Assembly: GCF_003672135.1 (NCBI RefSeq)
Contig: NC_039515.1
Span: 7,688,001 to 7,752,000, forward strand
Origin: Ooceraea biroi
Taxonomy: Eukaryota > Arthropoda > Insecta > Hymenoptera > Formicidae
DNA length: 64,000 nucleotides
Reading direction: 5' to 3'
Below are positions 60,577 through 64,000 of the stretch, piece by piece (the stretch's first letter is position 1; each line of letters begins with the position of its first letter). The position numbers were made by a program, and so were the translations under genes. The notes below the pieces were generated by a model. The model was given only the letters and a program-made list of their open reading frames with translations. It had not been told where the DNA came from and ran no database searches.

Positions 60577-63196
60577 AAGCTGGCCGCGCCAATCTTGCAC
60601 GCGGCTGCGGATCGGTCGGGGTGATGCTCAGCTTGAGCGACGCGCGAAGCGATAACGATGAGCGCGGCCGCGTTTGCCTCTTGAAGAATAGGCGACGGAG
60701 ATATGTTTCCTCGCGCGGGTTGAGCAGACGAGAGATCGGGGGCGCCGATAGTGTCAGCAGTGGCTCCGCGCTCTTATGACCACGGCGACGGAGACGGCGG
60801 CGACGTCGTTTAGGTTTACGTCCCTAATTCACGTCCAGCCGCGATAATTAGTCCCGGGCGAGATCGCGCGAGACAGCTCTCGACACATCCAGCTTCTTCC
60901 CCGGAGAGCGTTCGAGTGCATGAGTCATGAAATAAGAGATGCGCGATCCCCCGCCACTTTTCGCAGAAATGGTCGTCCCGTTGCGTCTGATACGATTTTC
61001 TGGATTTTTAAACAAGACGAGATTTAAAAAGCAAAGAAAGGAGAAGAAAAATAAGCACTCGTTGGCACGTAGGAAAAGGGTGTGCCTTTCATGGGAGCGA
61101 TCCAATGGTGATTTCACGATTCCATCGTCGTGCCTGTCGGCGGAATGACGATGATTCACGAGGAGCATGATCGAATCGGCGGTATTACTGTTACTCATAT
61201 CGCTTCCAGAAATGCTCCCGCAATTTCGCGGGACCGAGACAGGCGCCATTCGCTGTGACATCATCCTCCCTGCGACCGGAAGAGCGGCGAGATCTGAGTG
61301 AAAAATTGCAACCGCGAATCACGCCGCTTCACTCGTACCAGCGAGGATAATAAGTGCGATAAAAATAGCGGCGAAGATGCGACCGCGAGGAAGTAACAGT
61401 CGTTAATTGTCTGTTTTTGTTTGACAGATATTGTATGTGGTTTTCAGATTAAAATGGTCGATCATAAATTATGTTTGATTAAAAAGTGAGATAAAATTAT
61501 GATAAACAGAAAATCAAAGAATGCTAGAAATTTTATTGAAACATTTTATCGAATCATGCGTTGCAGGTGACATTAATCAGAGAATATAATTTTTCAATTG
61601 TCAATATCGTGTGATTAATCTCAGTAACTTGAATCCAACGTGATTCAACAGAAAGAATTAAGATAAAAGGACAGTGATATTTCACCTTGAATGTTAAAGA
61701 AGATCCTGTCAAAATTTTATTGAGACATATTTTGGATTTTTACGTCATGATTACGGATCATCATGACATGTAACATTGGTGTAATTTATCATTTCATTCC
61801 GTCGTTTCTCCTCTTCGATCATGTCTATTTTAAACAAATTATCAGAGTAAAGCACGGAAGTTTTATAACTTAAGCGATGTCAATTGAGGTCGTTACACGT
61901 GCCGCCGAATATTGCGCCATCGATTCTTCAGTTCTTTTTGCAGAGCCCGATAACAAAACACGAGCCGTACTGTGCGACCAAGCACGACGATCAAGACTAA
62001 ATTCTGTTTCTCACAGGACAGCACATTTCGATCACGCGCGGGTTCGTCGACTACCGTCTTCAAGATTCCGGTTTGCTGACGAATCAAAGCCGCAGCTGGA
62101 ATTTGCCGTGTTGTGAGAAACCTTCTGGGGTCAATTGAGTTCATCTGCACGCGCGTAGTATGTTTGACAGTCGTGATACAGTTGCAGAAATGAGTCGAAC
62201 TTGCAAAATACAATTGCCTAAAGAATTAGGCAATGTTCACTAAACAATACGATTAAGAACACCGAATCGATCTACAGCCGGTCGATCAAAAAGTGGGAGA
62301 TAAAAAAATTATTGTAACATGTAATTTTCAAGTTAAAAACAAACATCTCACAAAATTTGTTATTTTTCATTTCACTTCTACTTGCAACAAATTTAAATAA
62401 AGATATTCTATATCTTTCCAATTTTATTCTAAATTTTCACTTTCCAAATACGATATTTGAATTAACAAATAAATAATAAGACGGAATGTACTTGTACAAG
62501 CTTAGCATCGTCGCAGCTCGCGGCGAGATTCATGTGTCCTCGAGCAGATGATTTGTCAGTATCAACATAATAATGATACTGGATTAACAATGAGAGAAGG
62601 CACAAAGAGGGAAGAAAACTGCGGGATTCTAAGTGCATTTATCAAGCTAACGATCGCGCCTCGCACGAGCGTTTACGATCTCATTGAGCGCCGCATTGTT
62701 CCGCAGTCGCAGTCGAAAAAAATCGTCTGCACTACGACGCGACGTGACTTTATGCAAACGGGACCACGACGATACCGCGGAGAAGCTATAAAGACAAATA
62801 GTAGCGAAACGAGCCCAACGAGGCCTAATGAAGGCGCATTTGCATCGGTCATTAAGACCGCCGGGAAAGTCTGGTGTCGGCCAGCTCTGCTCGACGAGTG
62901 CGTAAGACCGAACGAAAGTGACGCTTATCTCGTCGCAGTTTTCTTGCGCAACGCTGCTTTCCCGTGCCGCTCTCACTACGAAGCATTGACGCTATCTCAT
63001 ATCGGATGCATGATTGAAGTATTTTCCATATGAGCGGAGATGGAGCGAAAATAAAGATACATGAAACATATCCCCCAGAAATTTCATTTATTTGAGTATT
63101 AATAAATTAGAAAAAATTTTAACTATCAACTATAAATTGGATAGAGTCTGAAATAAATGGAAAAACGTATTGCCTTAAGTCAAATTTAAAAAGATG
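60577..63196. other. No supported gene; CpG-rich promoter-like zone at the left
   Basis: The first 300-700 bp upstream of the thioredoxin-domain gene are GC-rich, as expected for its promoter and 5' UTR. Open frames of 138 codons (60848-61264, minus) and 161 codons (62548-63033, plus) have no recognised domain and no supporting splice borders. The rest is AT-rich spacer. Confidence 0.5.
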
Positions 63197-63198
63197 TA

Positions 63199-64000
63199 TT
63201 AGGGGTGTGATTTAGTTTTGAGGGTTTTTTTGCTCAAAAACGCATGTATTTAAATATGATAATGAATGAATACCTTAATCAAAATATTTTCCTTCCTTTT
63301 CTATAACTTTTTCCCATCTTTCTGGCAAGAGATGGATTCCACCACGATAAAATCACTCTTCTTTTCAGTTGATCCATTCGTCGACGAATTTTCGCGCTTC
63401 TTCCAAATTATGAAAGTGTGTATCCTCTAAAGCGTGTTGCATCCACCGGAACAAATAATAATCGCATGGAGAATACGCGGGGTGCGGTGAGACTTCCCAT
63501 TCAAGCTCTAATAGTGTTCGTTTCACTGATAACGCAACGTCAGGTCGAGCGTTGTCACGAAGAAGAATCACTTTCCGTCGTTTACTCGCAATTGGTGGTC
63601 GTCTTTGGTCCAATGCTTGCTTCGACTTGTACAATTGGTGTCGATAACGATCAGCCGTGACAGTCTCGTGCGGATTTAACAGCTCATAGTACACTATCCC
63701 ACCAAATACAGAGCATTACTTTTGAACCGTGAATATTGCGTCTCGGAGTGGATGTTGATGGTTCGCCTGGATCCACCCATGATTTTCTGCGTTTCGGATT
63801 ATCAAAATAGATCCACTTTTCATCCCCAGTAACAATCCGAGACAAAAGACTCTTCTTTTTTTGCCTGGCGATCAACGAAATGCAAATGTTCAAATGGCAC
63901 TTTCCGATAATTGATGTCGAACCCATTTCCCTTCTTTCTGAATTTTTCCCATTTCATGTAAATGTTTGGTAACTGTTGTACGATCAACATTTAATGCTCT
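63199..64000 (-). mobile_element. Third mariner lineage, cut by the window end
   Basis: The left end probably starts at 63199 (ttaggggtgtgatttagttt) next to TA at 63197-63198. The other end lies outside the window. The encoded protein differs clearly from the two other mariner types and has the WVDPGEPSTSTPRRNIHGSK signature seen in mauritiana/rosa-type relatives, from memory. Confidence 0.8.
63275..64000 (-). pseudogene. Mariner transposase, degraded and partial
   Basis: From the window end downward: part of the second helix-turn-helix (NVDRTTVTKHLHEMGKIQ), then WVRHQLSES; a frameshift; NICISLIARQKKKSLL; TGDEKWIYFD; another break near 63690; RDNARPD; PHPAYSPCDYYLF; and the C-terminus (LPERWEKVIEKEGKYFD) behind two in-frame stops. 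Four residues are missing before the third Asp, reducing the spacing from 34 to 30. It is not functional. Confidence 0.85.

Noticed and set aside
60848..61264. 138-codon minus frame with a hydrophobic segment
   Set aside because: A possible membrane stretch alone is weak; no homology or splice evidence, and it lies in a promoter-like CpG-rich region.
62548..63033. 161-codon plus-strand open frame
   Set aside because: No recognised domain, a competing 109-codon frame on the other strand, and no splice or promoter support.
1..64000. CRISPR array, bacterial operon or viral cluster
   Set aside because: No regularly spaced short repeats, no bacterial gene organisation and no viral structural or polymerase genes were seen; the repeats present are eukaryotic transposon ends and microsatellites.

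Overview
The window looks like nuclear DNA from an insect, most likely a hymenopteran such as an ant. The reasons are split genes with ordinary GT-AG introns, AT-rich spacer broken by CpG-rich islands, several mariner-family transposons, and numerous small inverted-repeat DNA elements with TA or TTAA target duplications. This assignment is inference; there is no rRNA, mitochondrial or single-copy marker to fix the species. No bacterial-type operon, CRISPR array, tRNA or rRNA gene was seen.

Two host genes can be supported, both on the minus strand. The first (about 11746 down to 6024, leaving the window to the left) has four in-phase coding exons. They encode a Ser/Thr-rich, probably cytoskeletal or muscle-type protein that I cannot name with confidence. 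A further exon-like segment lies upstream at about 12402-12540. The second (60376 down to 56761) is a complete five-exon model of 528 codons. It has an N-terminal thioredoxin fold whose CGPC motif reads SGPC, a charged linker, a region matching my recollection of the DUF4746 group, and a very acidic C-terminus.

The rest is a gene-poor stretch rich in mobile elements. There are four mariner copies: 15312-16596, 28781-30065, 38677-39962, and one cut by the window end from 63199. All have damaged transposase genes. There are five copies (908-913 bp) of a pogo-type deletion derivative that keeps a short two-exon mini-gene: 4944, 8070, 33400, 50965 and 58201. There are three copies of a TTAA-flanked foldback element (18175, 34989, 47530), the last a tandem dimer. 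There are two copies of an 856-bp TA-flanked element with a nested palindrome (window start and 23861), and several single small inverted-repeat elements (12709, 24870, 43629).

Three pogo-type copies sit in or beside introns of the two host genes. Non-element signals worth attention are a twin GTCACGTGAC site at 14805-14828, a juxtaposed acceptor/donor (recursive-splice-like) at 40275 on the minus strand, a 41-bp perfect hairpin at 17197-17293, and the Cys-to-Ser change in the thioredoxin motif. No wholly new multi-gene system was identified. The most distinctive material is the family of small elements carrying a spliced mini-ORF.
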